A DNA stretch of 8,149 nt from UBA9662 sp002729415 (GCA_002729415.1 PBXZ01000240.1:1-8149); one strand, 5' to 3'; positions 1 through 6,493 are shown, numbered from the stretch's first letter. A program made the numbers and translations. The notes: a model not told the origin generated them from the sequence alone.

Positions 1-255
1 CACTGCCTGGCCACCTACGACACGCTGAACCAGCGGGACCTCCAGAAGATCAAGGAGTTCGCGACGATTCTCGAGTTCTCGCCGGAACTCATGGCGGCCT
101 TCAAGCAGGGGACCGAGGACGAAATGGATCGCATCGCTGGTGAGGACGCACGGTTCGCGGCGATCCTCGGCCCGTGGCGCGAGTACCGGGACGGGATTGT
201 CGAGTGGCACGGTCTGGCTGAGAGGTCCTACCTCATGCAGCAGACGGAAATCTGA
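1..255 (+). CDS. TRAP transporter substrate-binding protein (DctP-like), C-terminal 84 residues
   Basis: The reading frame is open from the first base to TGA at 253-255, so the gene is cut by the left edge. In this family the protein is an extracytoplasmic solute receptor that delivers organic acids or similar solutes to a DctQM-type membrane permease. The visible tail is helical and has the usual family ending: a YDTLNQRDLQ-like helix, then DARFAAILGPWREYRDGI and a WHGLAERSYL motif close to the C terminus, which matches the F-x-x-I-x-x-S/P-x-x-x-[FY]-R ... W-x-x-x-[AS]-E-x-x-[YF]-L pattern of the mannitol/chloroaromatic and keto-acid branch. The ligand-binding core is outside the window, so the substrate cannot be told. 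A strong terminator follows 37 bp after the stop, so this is the last gene of its transcript. Family call fairly sure; substrate unknown. Confidence 0.72.
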   Translation, partial: HCLATYDTLNQRDLQKIKEFATILEFSPELMAAFKQGTEDEMDRIAGEDARFAAILGPWREYRDGIVEWHGLAERSYLMQQTEI

Positions 256-292
256 TAGGAAGCCCCTCCGGCAACCAGAATTTTCGGCCGGT

Positions 293-336
293 CTGCCGCC
301 CGACGGGTTCACCCGTCGGGCGGCAGCGGGCTTTTT
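293..336 (+). terminator. Rho-independent terminator of the TRAP gene
   Basis: A perfect 15-bp stem (293-307 with 312-326) closes a TTCA loop (308-311). It is followed by CGGGC and five T (332-336). It lies 37 bp after the TRAP stop codon. The U-tract is on the + strand only, so it mainly serves the + transcript, although the perfect stem could also hinder readthrough from the convergent gene that ends at 380. Confidence 0.93.
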
Positions 337-379
337 GGGCAACGTCGCCTGAGTCCCAACCCACTTGCTGGCGAAGAGT

Positions 380-823
380 TCAGCGGTGGGCAACAGCTTC
401 CATGGCCGGGCCGAAGTTCCGGGGCACCGTGTAGCGGAGGTCTCCGACCATCCATTCGGAGGTAACGAGAGTGGTACCCACCCTCGTTATCGCCACATCG
501 TCAGATAGTCGTTCGATAATGCCCGTGGCCACCTGGCGGAATCGTCCGCCCCGGCACAGCACCAGGGATCGTGTTGTGAGGGCCAGTACCCGGTATTCGG
601 TAGTCGACACGGCCGCCACCGTCGCTCCCACCGCCCCCAGTCCCAGGCGCACCGACCAGTCGGCGATTTCCGAGGCCCCCGCCACGGCCACCAGGCCGAC
701 GAAAGCGCAACCGGCGAATGGCGCCATCCACCGGTGCCGGCTCCACATGAACACGACACCCACCAGGCTCTCGTCGCGACGGAGCAGTCTTTCCACTGAT
801 CGGATGAGGAAGCCTCTACGCAT
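380..823 (-). CDS. Small two-helix membrane protein with PH-like domain
   Basis: The protein has 147 residues. A basic N-terminal segment (MRRGFLIRSVERLLRRDE) leads to two hydrophobic helices at about 32-50 and 56-74. A soluble beta-rich part follows (about 76-147), with the pattern TEYRVLALTTRSLVLCRGGR, then repeated short beta strands. This two-helix plus bacterial PH-like layout is common in small hypothetical actinobacterial membrane proteins; the biochemical role is not known, and a sensor, scaffold or membrane-stress role is only a guess. The frame stays open upstream to 1339, but that part is proline- and arginine-rich shadow sequence, so I start at the ATG at 821-823, where the protein-like sequence begins. 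There is no convincing Shine-Dalgarno. It converges on the TRAP gene and diverges from the exchanger remnant. Confidence 0.72.
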   Translation of the reverse strand: MRRGFLIRSVERLLRRDESLVGVVFMWSRHRWMAPFAGCAFVGLVAVAGASEIADWSVRLGLGAVGATVAAVSTTEYRVLALTTRSLVLCRGGRFRQVATGIIERLSDDVAITRVGTTLVTSEWMVGDLRYTVPRNFGPAMEAVAHR

Positions 824-874
824 CACCGACCACGGTAACAGTGGGCCCGAGAGGGCCACCGGCGCGGACACTCC

Positions 875-893
875 CCTATCAGGACCTATCAGG
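875..893. promoter_or_regulatory. Tandem 9-bp direct repeat with 10-bp period in the divergent gap
   Basis: CCTATCAGG occurs twice, at 875-883 and 885-893, one base apart, so the two copies sit on the same face of the helix. It lies 52 bp upstream of the PH-like gene start (823, -) and just before the possible GTG at 906 (+). This could be an operator for a small regulator or chance. The second copy overlaps an AGGGAG (891-896) that may be the old ribosome site of the exchanger. Confidence 0.25.
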
Positions 894-905
894 GAGAATC
901 GGTAG

Positions 906-1313
906 GTGATACCCGACCTGATTGCCTGCCTTGGCGGGATGGTCGTTCTCGTCGTTGCCACCACCCACTTCATGCCCGCCCCGGTCCCGGTCGGCCCGAG
1001 TACTGTCGATGTCACCGGTGGTGATCGGCGCTGTGGTCCTGGGAACCTTGCTTCCCGCATTGATGACCACGGTGGCTGTGCCCGTAGCGGACAGACCGAC
1101 CTGATCGTGAACAACCTCCTCGTTTCCAACATCCTTGACTCTCTGGCCGTTGGCCGGACAATCGGTCTGGTGGATCCTGCCGAGATCGAGGACCCCGGCC
1201 TGGAAGGGAAGGGCACCGTCGCCGTGATCCTGGCCCGGTGGGGTCGGCACCTGCGGCAGATAGACGGCGCGGTTGTCCTGGCCCTCTGTGTGACCGCCAT
1301 GGTCATCCTGGGG
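906..1313 (+). pseudogene. Decayed N-terminal half of a CaCA-family Na+/Ca2+ exchanger
   Basis: Read across frames this resembles the first five helices (alpha-1 repeat) of a YrbG/CaxA-type calcium/sodium antiporter. A hydrophobic start (GTG 906, IPDLIACLGGMVVLVVATTHF) is preceded by AGGGAG at a 9-nt distance. After a +1 shift near 990-994 the next frame reads ARVLSMSPVVIGAVVLGT, then LLPALMTTVAVPVA. After a compensating -1 shift near 1087-1092 the first frame resumes with TDLIVNNLLVSNILDSLAVG, RTIGLVDPAEIEDPG and a last helix, DGAVVLALCVTAMVILG. Family signatures are lost: GTSLPE reads GTLLPA, and GN-x-x-GSN-x-x-N reads NN-x-x-VSN-x-x-D. The second half of the exchanger is missing. The two frameshifts, lost catalytic residues and missing half make this a pseudogene. 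Its end overlaps the N terminus of the protease. The similarity is judged by eye. Confidence 0.68.
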
Positions 1314-1940
1314 TGTGGTGGTCGACAGGACGAGGACACCTCCCCGGATGAGCGAAGCGTGCTTATCCGGACTACCGGCTGTGGACACGTCTCGAAGACC
1401 AGTGGATCAGGGGTGGCGGTGGGTGGCGACCTCGTGGTGACCGCCGCCCACGTGGTGATCGGCGCCTCGACGGTTCATGCCACCACCTCGGATGCCGTGG
1501 AGCACGTCGGGGCCATAGTGGCCCTTGACACCCGGCGGGACCTGGCGCTGGTCTCGGTCCCCGGCCTGGACGTCTCCCCGGTGACCATGGCCGACAGCCG
1601 GGTCGCTGGCAGGGCCCTCATCGTGGGTGGTGCCCGATCAGGGACCGTGGAGGCCGACATTCGGCGGTCGGTCCCGATCGCCATAGAAGAGGTCGGAGGC
1701 CAGGACAGGTATCAGCGGGATGGCTATGAGGTCGAAGCGGCCACTGGCAGGGGCGACAGTGGCGCTGGACTCTTCGACGACGACGGTTTCCTGCTGGGCG
1801 TGGTGTTCGCCACGGCCACCGACGACGACCGGACCACCTGGATCACCGCCAGCAGCGAGATAGAAGAGGTTCTGGCTGTCGGCAGGGGGTCGGAATACCA
1901 CTGCGACGAGGCTCTATCGAAGATTGTCAGGTCCGAATGA
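1224..1940 (+). CDS. Secreted lipoprotein trypsin-like serine protease
   Basis: From GTG 1224 the product has 238 residues. A basic n-region (ARWGRHLR), a hydrophobic stretch (residues 15-30) and ILG-C31 form a lipoprotein signal peptide, so the mature enzyme would be anchored outside the cytoplasmic membrane. The chymotrypsin-fold triad is visible in order: His76 in TAAHVV, Asp106 in RRDLALVSV and Ser179 in TGRGDSGAGLF. Cys53 (TTGCG) and Cys227 (YHCDE) flank the domain and could form a disulfide after export. There is no PDZ domain, so it is a short HtrA-less form. AAGGG at 1209-1213, 10 nt upstream, supports the start. The same frame stays open back to 906 because it runs through the exchanger remnant; GTG 1107 is another in-frame option without a clear ribosome site. 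Protease fold and triad are sure; the exact start is not. Substrate unknown. Confidence 0.83.
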   Translation: MILARWGRHLRQIDGAVVLALCVTAMVILGCGGRQDEDTSPDERSVLIRTTGCGHVSKTSGSGVAVGGDLVVTAAHVVIGASTVHATTSDAVEHVGAIVALDTRRDLALVSVPGLDVSPVTMADSRVAGRALIVGGARSGTVEADIRRSVPIAIEEVGGQDRYQRDGYEVEAATGRGDSGAGLFDDDGFLLGVVFATATDDDRTTWITASSEIEEVLAVGRGSEYHCDEALSKIVRSE

Positions 1941-2126
1941 TTCGCCTCGGCGAGTATCCCTGCGTCGAGAGAATGCACAGCACCCCGGTGGGTCCGGTCA
2001 GGGAGTGCCGTCCGGCCCTCCGTTCTGGTTGATCACTGGTTCGCATCGTTTCGGGCTGTTTCGTGATATCTCGCGGCCCGTACGCGGCCTGCTGGAACCG
2101 GTTCGACCGACCTGTTCAGCTGCTGC

Positions 2127-2342
2127 TCATCGGCTGGACCCTGCGGTATCCCGGTCCAAGGCCCGGACGCAATGCACCTCGGCAGGCGACATCGACATCG
2201 CCTCCTCCTCGATCAGTTCGAACCCAAGCCGCCGGGCCACCGCCTGCGACCGGTGGGCATCAACCACGATGCAACTGAAGAGTCGTTCCTCTCCAGGTTC
2301 TTCGAACCCGTAGCGGACTGCGGCCGCCCCCGCCTCAGTCGC
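2127..2342 (-). pseudogene. 5'-truncated GNAT acetyltransferase remnant
   Basis: The last 71 residues of this - strand frame read as the C-terminal half of a RimJ/RimL-type GNAT N-acetyltransferase: ATEAGAAAVRYGFEE, then RLFSCIVVDAHRSQAVARRLGFELIEEE, and a tail MSMSPAEVHCVRALDRD. This covers the late acetyl-CoA-binding helix and the N-x-x-S-x-x-[VAL]-x-x-x-LGF motif (here AHRSQAVARRLGF, with Ala in place of the usual Asn). The N-terminal half and start are absent. Going upstream, the frame enters the 3' end of the radical SAM gene, where it becomes shadow sequence. The radical SAM stop (2335-2337) lies inside the ATE codons of the remnant. The simplest reading is a deletion that fused the two neighbours. 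The 186 bp between this remnant and the protease (1941-2126) show nothing I can name. Confidence 0.65.
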
Positions 2343-3258
2343 GCAGGGGTGTGGTCGGACCTGGCGTGGAGCCCTGCCGGCGATGACGCGCAGCGTTGAA
2401 CACGGCGTAGGCACCACACCGGTTGCAGTCCACGTCGTTGCCGTAGCAGCAGAAGGTCCTCTCGAACACTCCGCCGTCGCCGACGTAGAGCGGCAGCATC
2501 GCCTTGAGGGCGCACCGATCGTCGATGTGGTCACCACACTGGTCGGACTTCATCAACCTGAGGGTGGCGACGTTCGCTCTCACGAGATCGGGGTAGGCCT
2601 CCTTGAGGGCCATGACACGCTCGACAACCTCATCCCGCTCCTGATTGGTGTCCCAGGCCAGGTCGCTACGTTCCCCCTTCCGGGGAACGTAGAAGGTGAA
2701 GGCGACACCGTCCACGGGCCAGTCGGCCACCACGTCGACGAACCGTTCGATGCCCGGTGAGTTCTCCTTGGTGATGGCCATCTGGAGCATCACGATGCTG
2801 CCATCGCCGCGGTCACGTCCCCTGATTGACTGCTCGACCCGGTCGAAGACTCCCTGCCCACGGATCGCGTCATTTTCTTCTGGTGGACCGTCAAGGGAAA
2901 CGGTGACCAGGCACCCCGGAACGGATGGGATCCCGTAGGTTCCGTTGGTCACAATGGAGGGGTCCTCGAAGAGGCTCATGGCAGCCAATACCAACCTGTG
3001 GCGCACCATCGGCTCTCCCCCCATGAAGAGCATGCTCTTGATCCCGTGGCGGTCCCGCAGTACCTCCAGTTGATGGAGCATCGTGGCGTCGTTCATCTTG
3101 TCAACCGAAGCGTTGGGATTGGCATCGCGGTAGACGAAACAGTGCGTGCACTTCAGGTTGCACCGATTGGTGACATTCACCAGGGCCGCGGGAAACTCAC
3201 GGGTCCCGAAGTCAGGCGGATCGGTCGGAGGGGCGGCTCGGGAACCGTCTATGGCCAC
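2335..3258 (-). CDS. Radical SAM protein with C-terminal Cys-rich (SPASM-like) region
   Basis: The protein has 307 residues. The [4Fe-4S]/SAM motif is CNLKCTHC (Cys33, Cys37, Cys40), followed by the GGEP motif (80-83), TNGTYG (104-109) and VSLDG (120-124), the normal order along a radical SAM barrel. The C terminus carries Cys241, Cys249, Cys270, Cys271, Cys278 and Cys281, the last four in CCYGNDVDCNRCG; these could bind an auxiliary Fe-S cluster. Substrate and reaction are unknown; I do not recognise it as MoaA, NifB, HpnH or a known peptide maturase. GTG 3258 is the only sensible start before the cluster motif; its ribosome site is weak. It begins 9 bp after the stop of ric, so the two are likely one operon. 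The last dozen residues (STPGPTTPLRD) look unnatural and come from the junction with the GNAT remnant. Confidence 0.85.
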   Translation of the reverse strand: MAIDGSRAAPPTDPPDFGTREFPAALVNVTNRCNLKCTHCFVYRDANPNASVDKMNDATMLHQLEVLRDRHGIKSMLFMGGEPMVRHRLVLAAMSLFEDPSIVTNGTYGIPSVPGCLVTVSLDGPPEENDAIRGQGVFDRVEQSIRGRDRGDGSIVMLQMAITKENSPGIERFVDVVADWPVDGVAFTFYVPRKGERSDLAWDTNQERDEVVERVMALKEAYPDLVRANVATLRLMKSDQCGDHIDDRCALKAMLPLYVGDGGVFERTFCCYGNDVDCNRCGAYAVFNAARHRRQGSTPGPTTPLRD

Positions 3259-3267
3259 GTTCTCAGG

Positions 3268-3987
3268 TCAGTCGGTTGGGACCGCGAGCCGATCCTCTAG
3301 GGCCACCACGGCGGGGAAGAGGGCGTTGTTCTCCTTGTGGATGTGCATTCTGGTGTCCGCGTTCAGGTCGGCGAGACCGTCATAGCAGGCCCGGTAAGAG
3401 GCGCATCCGTCCGCCGGCGTCTCGAAACCACCGGTGAGACCGACCAGGAGATCCAGGAGGTTCCCCGCCTGATCGTGCTCGGCCAGCATGACCGAAATGG
3501 GGTTTGCAATGGATCCACAATGGAACGCCGGGCGGAACTCTGCTGCCACCAATTGTCGGACCATCGGGAAGAGGACCCGCTCCTCCTTCATCAGGTGGGG
3601 TTCCAACTCAGCCCGAAGCCTCCGGAACACCGCCGACACCTCGGCGAGCTCAGGGTGGTTCGCCCCATGGACGTCCCGGATCCCCTCGGTGAGGGCGGTG
3701 AGGCGGGGCAACTCCTCCTTCAAGAACCGGTGGTGGGTCACCTCGAGGTGGTCGACGAGACCTACCGGATCGAGTCCCGTCCATTCGCCGGGCAACTCCT
3801 CGGGAGCCAGCCCGGCCAACTCATCGGCGACGGCACCCGCGTCCAGGCCCCGCTCCCTGCACGCCTCTGCGAGGGTCCGTCCACCACCGCAGCAGTAGTC
3901 CAGTTTCCGACGTTCGAGTTCGCGGGCCAGTGACGGGTGGTGGTCCACGATCTCCCCGAGGGTCGCCGTTGCCTCGATGACGTTCAT
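3268..3987 (-). CDS. ric: Iron-sulfur cluster repair di-iron protein (Ric / ScdA / YtfE family)
   Basis: The protein has 239 residues, close to the family norm (about 220-245). The N-terminal ScdA_N (DUF542) part has LGEIVDHHPSLARELERRKL and the hallmark DYCCGGG (Cys32-Cys33). A hemerythrin-like HHE four-helix domain follows, with likely iron ligands among His80/His85/His86, His111, His131 with Glu135 (EPHLMKEE), Glu170-His171 (AEHD) and His215/Glu219 (HIHKENNALFP). Known members are cytoplasmic and repair Fe-S clusters damaged by nitric oxide or peroxide, probably by supplying iron. The start is the ATG at 3985-3987, behind a strong GGAGG; the longer frame to 4122 has no such support. It leads a probable two-gene operon with the radical SAM gene. 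No recognisable NsrR- or FNR-type site was found upstream. Confidence 0.93.
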   Translation of the reverse strand: MNVIEATATLGEIVDHHPSLARELERRKLDYCCGGGRTLAEACRERGLDAGAVADELAGLAPEELPGEWTGLDPVGLVDHLEVTHHRFLKEELPRLTALTEGIRDVHGANHPELAEVSAVFRRLRAELEPHLMKEERVLFPMVRQLVAAEFRPAFHCGSIANPISVMLAEHDQAGNLLDLLVGLTGGFETPADGCASYRACYDGLADLNADTRMHIHKENNALFPAVVALEDRLAVPTD

Positions 3988-3992
3988 CGCGT

Positions 3993-4001
3993 CCTCCTCC
4001 C
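3993..4001 (-). promoter_or_regulatory. Ribosome binding site fixing the ric start
   Basis: On the - strand this reads GGGAGGAGG, holding two overlapping GGAGG cores 5 and 8 nt from the ATG at 3987. It is the strongest Shine-Dalgarno of the window and decides in favour of this start over the longer open frame. Confidence 0.8.
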
Positions 4002-4174
4002 GTCGTTCACCCGCCAAGCCGTTCACCTGCCGACTACGCCCATTGTTTCGAACATCTCGGCTGCCGACGAGGGAACTTGGTCCCGAATCCCCACAGGTAC
4101 CCGCGGCGACCGGCGTGGACATCGCCTGGAGATCGGCTCCCTGGGGTCGGCACCTGGAAGGTAGCGCCCGGTTT

Positions 4175-4202
4175 GGTCGTGTAGCCGTTGGCTTCCACGA
4201 CC
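4175..4202 (-). terminator. Hairpin without U-tract behind the oxygenase gene
   Basis: GGTCGTG (4175-4181) pairs with CACGACC (4196-4202), and AGCC (4183-4186) with GGCT (4190-4193) around a GTT loop, giving a stem of 7 plus 4 bp with small bulges. It lies 65 bp after the oxygenase stop and about 190 bp before ric. No T-run follows on either strand, so it could be a U-less actinobacterial-type terminator, a processing structure or chance. The rest of the 279-bp gap (3988-4266) must hold the ric promoter, which I could not pin down. Confidence 0.35.
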
Positions 4203-4266
4203 CTCACCCCAGGTCCCGACCAGCAGCACAGCCGGACTGTTCAACGACTCACGCCGACAGGTCGGT

Positions 4267-5244
4267 TCAGTAGGTGGTCTTCTCCAGCATTGACAGGATC
4301 CATTCCCCGGAAGTCGTTGGCGCATAACGCGGTGGGTCGTCCGACGAAGTGCAGGTTGGAATGCATTCGACGAGGGTGTCGTATGCGGGTTGGTGAAAGA
4401 AGGCGATCGAGAGGCGGTCGGTGGAGTGATCTTCGGGCACAACCACACGGTGGTAGGTGGACTTCCATCGATCGTTGGTCCAGAACGCCATGAGGTCACC
4501 CAGGTTGACGATGAACGCGTCTGCGACGATTGGGACATCTGCCCACTCGCCATCGGGTGACTTGATCTGCAATCCAGGTTCGCCGTCGTGATAGAGGATG
4601 GAGAGGCTGCCCCAGTCAGTGTGTTCACCTCGCCGAAACTGACTCCGGGCGGCAGGCCGCTCGAGTTCGGGGTAGTAGTTGACTGTCAGATTGGTGATGT
4701 GGTCACGGATCTTGTCGTCAAACCAGTGCTCGTCGAGCCCGAGAGCCAGTGCCATCAGTCCCATGAGGCGATTCGCTAGGTCTTCCATGACCGCGTAATA
4801 GGTCTCGAACGCGTGTTTGAATCCTTCAGGGCGTTGCGGCCAGATGTTCGGGGCGAAGAAGGCCTCACGCCCCTCTCGCAGACCAGATTGCAAGGCGACC
4901 TCGGGGTCGTCAAAGCGATTGATCGAGAATGCCTCGCACAGGTCCGGTGGAGTCACGGCGTCATGTGACAATGCCAGCGCGGTTGTCTCGGCTGGCGTGT
5001 ACCCCCGAAAGACCCCGGGGCCTCCCACACAGAGCGCCTTCTCCTCATGACGAAGTGAGAAGAACTCACGTGAAACGGCCTCTATCCCACTGATGGCCTC
5101 ATCGGGCACACCGTGGCCGGTGACCACCAGAAACCCCATGTCCTGGCAAGCTTGACGGACCGCACCTACTGCGTCCTCACGGCGTGGGCCGGGCTCGAAA
5201 GCACCGGCTAGGTCGACCAGCGGCATTGGCGGCGTCCGTCCCAT
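4267..5244 (-). CDS. 2-oxoglutarate/Fe(II)-type oxygenase, isopenicillin N synthase-like family
   Basis: The protein has 325 residues, typical for the family. The N-terminal DIOX_N part (PLVDLAGAF ... GFLVVTGHGVP, about residues 8-47) precedes the jelly-roll oxygenase domain. The iron ligands are His208 and Asp210 (GEHTDWGS) and His265 (STYHRVV); Arg277-Leu-Ser279 (DRLSIAFF) is the R-x-S motif that holds 2-oxoglutarate. NYYPELE (189-195) and DAFIVNLGDLMAFWTND (242-258) are also typical. It is a soluble cytoplasmic enzyme; the substrate cannot be told (relatives act on flavonoids, gibberellins, uric acid-like compounds or amino acid derivatives). ATG 5244 has GAGAAG 10 nt upstream; ATG 5226 (MPLVDL) and ATG 5262 are in-frame alternatives. 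It is divergent from the acyltransferase and has no biosynthetic neighbours, which makes a plain metabolic role likelier than antibiotic synthesis. Confidence 0.9.
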   Translation of the reverse strand: MGRTPPMPLVDLAGAFEPGPRREDAVGAVRQACQDMGFLVVTGHGVPDEAISGIEAVSREFFSLRHEEKALCVGGPGVFRGYTPAETTALALSHDAVTPPDLCEAFSINRFDDPEVALQSGLREGREAFFAPNIWPQRPEGFKHAFETYYAVMEDLANRLMGLMALALGLDEHWFDDKIRDHITNLTVNYYPELERPAARSQFRRGEHTDWGSLSILYHDGEPGLQIKSPDGEWADVPIVADAFIVNLGDLMAFWTNDRWKSTYHRVVVPEDHSTDRLSIAFFHQPAYDTLVECIPTCTSSDDPPRYAPTTSGEWILSMLEKTTY

Positions 5245-5268
5245 CGACCGCGATCTTCTCATTGAAAC

Positions 5269-5306
5269 AACCCCGAGGTGGCACAATTGGCGGCACCCCT
5301 GGGGTT
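5269..5306. promoter_or_regulatory. Imperfect inverted repeat in the divergent oxygenase/acyltransferase gap
   Basis: AACCCC (5269-5274) mirrors GGGGTT (5301-5306), and GGTG (5277-5280) mirrors CACC (5294-5297), around a 13-nt centre that holds CAATTG. The right arm also contains an 11-bp odd palindrome (5295-5305). It lies 25 bp upstream of the oxygenase ATG at 5244 and 83 bp upstream of the acyltransferase GTG. It may be an operator shared by both genes or a leader hairpin of the oxygenase mRNA. No known regulator site is matched. Confidence 0.3.
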
Positions 5307-5388
5307 TCGCGGTGTTGTCATGGCCGCTGCACCCCACGAAGACCGAACAGGTCCTGCGGCGCAGACTCACGAAACAAGGGATTTGCAA

Positions 5389-6493
5389 GTGTCAAAGCAG
5401 GGGACTTCGTCGTTGCACGAATCGACCATCGGCGTGCGGCTTCGACGTCGGGGCCTCACCGTTCCGGGAATTCTGCTGGGACTGCCGTGTCTCCTCGTCC
5501 TCCTTGCACCCGTTCTGCTGGTGGGTGGGTTGACCGACCTGGTCTTTCGCCGGAGGGGATCGACGGTGAGGGTTTCTCTCTACGCGGTCTGGTTGTTCGC
5601 AGTCGAGTCAGTAGGAATCGTGCGGGCGGGCCTCCTGTGGCTCAGGTACGCGCCATCAGGCCAGTTGGGGGGGGAAGGCCTCGCTGCAGGCCCACTGCCG
5701 ACTCCTGGGTTGGTGGGCGACCAACCTGGTTCGAGGCGCGCGCACTCTCCTGGGGATGAGGCACTTCCTCGAGGGCCGGTCGAACCTGGATGCTGGAGGA
5801 CCGCTCATCGTCCTGGCCCGACATGGGCGCCCTGCCGCATCCCTGCTGGTGGTGACAATTCTCACCGAATCGGGACTCAGGCCACGTTTCGTCATCGCAC
5901 GAGAACTCCTCTGGGATCCATGCCTCGACATCGTCGGCCACCGCATTCCCAACTACTTCGTGGACCGGGGCTCATTCGACAACCGTGAGGAGTTGGAGAA
6001 CATCGCGAGGTTGGCAACTGGTCTCGCCAACGACGAGGCACTTGTCATCTTCCCCGAGGGAACCAACTTCTCGAGGTCCAGGCGGGATCGGGCAATCGAG
6101 GTCCTTGGCCGAACCGCTCCGGAGCGGGAGGCCTCGGCCCGTCGCCTCACACATGTTCTCCCGATTCGGACGGCCGGTCTGCTGTCCGTTCTCGAGGCCG
6201 ACCGGTCTGCGGACCTGTTGTTCCTGAACCATGTCGGGGTCGAGGACTTCCACAAGCTGCGTGATCTGTGGCGAAACGTTCCCTTTCCCACCCCGTTGGG
6301 TTTCTCTGCGAGTCGCACGTCACGCCGGGAAGTCCCTGACGTGGCCGACAAGGCGGCGCTGGTTCGGTGGTTGGATGCCCGCTGGGAGGAGTTCGATTCG
6401 TGGGCCACGACGAACTCTTCGGCGTCGCCGACTGGCCAGGCCCCTGTCTGGACGGCCCCTGTCGGACCGGCTCTTGTAGTATCGGCGCGGTGA
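5389..6493 (+). CDS. PlsC-like 1-acylglycerol-phosphate acyltransferase, frameshifted
   Basis: Two frames together make one 367-residue membrane acyltransferase. The first frame (GTG 5389, AAGGG 8 nt upstream) gives a basic N terminus and two helices (about residues 25-47 and 62-82), up to GQLGG. Removing one G from the run of eight at 5667-5674 joins it to the second frame, which continues KASLQAHCRLLGWWATNLVRG and the PlsC domain: VLARH (His145), FVDRGSF (190-196, phosphate-binding block) and IFPEGTNFS (Glu223). The second frame alone has an ATG at 5756, but starting there would lose the membrane part. Such enzymes acylate lysophosphatidate or related lysolipids at the membrane. The HX4D motif reads H-GRPA-A: the catalytic Asp is Ala150, which argues that activity is lost or changed. 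The small zinc-ribbon gene overlaps the stop. Either a pseudogene, a switchable gene or a sequencing error in the G-run; family sure. Confidence 0.78.
5667..5674 (+). repeat. G8 homopolymer at the frameshift point
   Basis: Eight G in a row lie exactly where the acyltransferase changes frame. Seven G would restore one reading frame of 367 residues. Such runs slip during replication and are also frequent sequencing-error sites; the sequence alone cannot separate the two. Confidence 0.9.

Noticed and set aside
824..1388. Upstream extension of the PH-like gene and an overlapping - strand frame (879-1388)
   Set aside because: Both are Pro/Arg/Gly-rich shadows of the exchanger and protease sequence on the other strand, with no ribosome site or recognisable domain.
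906..1940. One 344-residue protein from GTG 906
   Set aside because: The middle of the first 105 residues is out of frame with the exchanger family and the protease has a good lipoprotein start at 1224. I keep it as remnant plus protease, though translation from 906 is not excluded.
1941..2126. Gene or regulatory element between the protease and the GNAT remnant
   Set aside because: Only short shadow frames and a 10-bp palindrome GAACCGGTTC (2095-2104) were found; nothing supports a feature.
3337..3933. Open + strand frame opposite ric
   Set aside because: Antisense shadow; the - strand has clear CCGGG and HHE motifs and a strong ribosome site.
4003..4085. NsrR- or other nitric oxide-responsive operator upstream of ric
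   Set aside because: Only a near-palindrome GGGAACTTGGTCCC (4071-4084) and two GTTCACC copies are visible; neither fits a known consensus.
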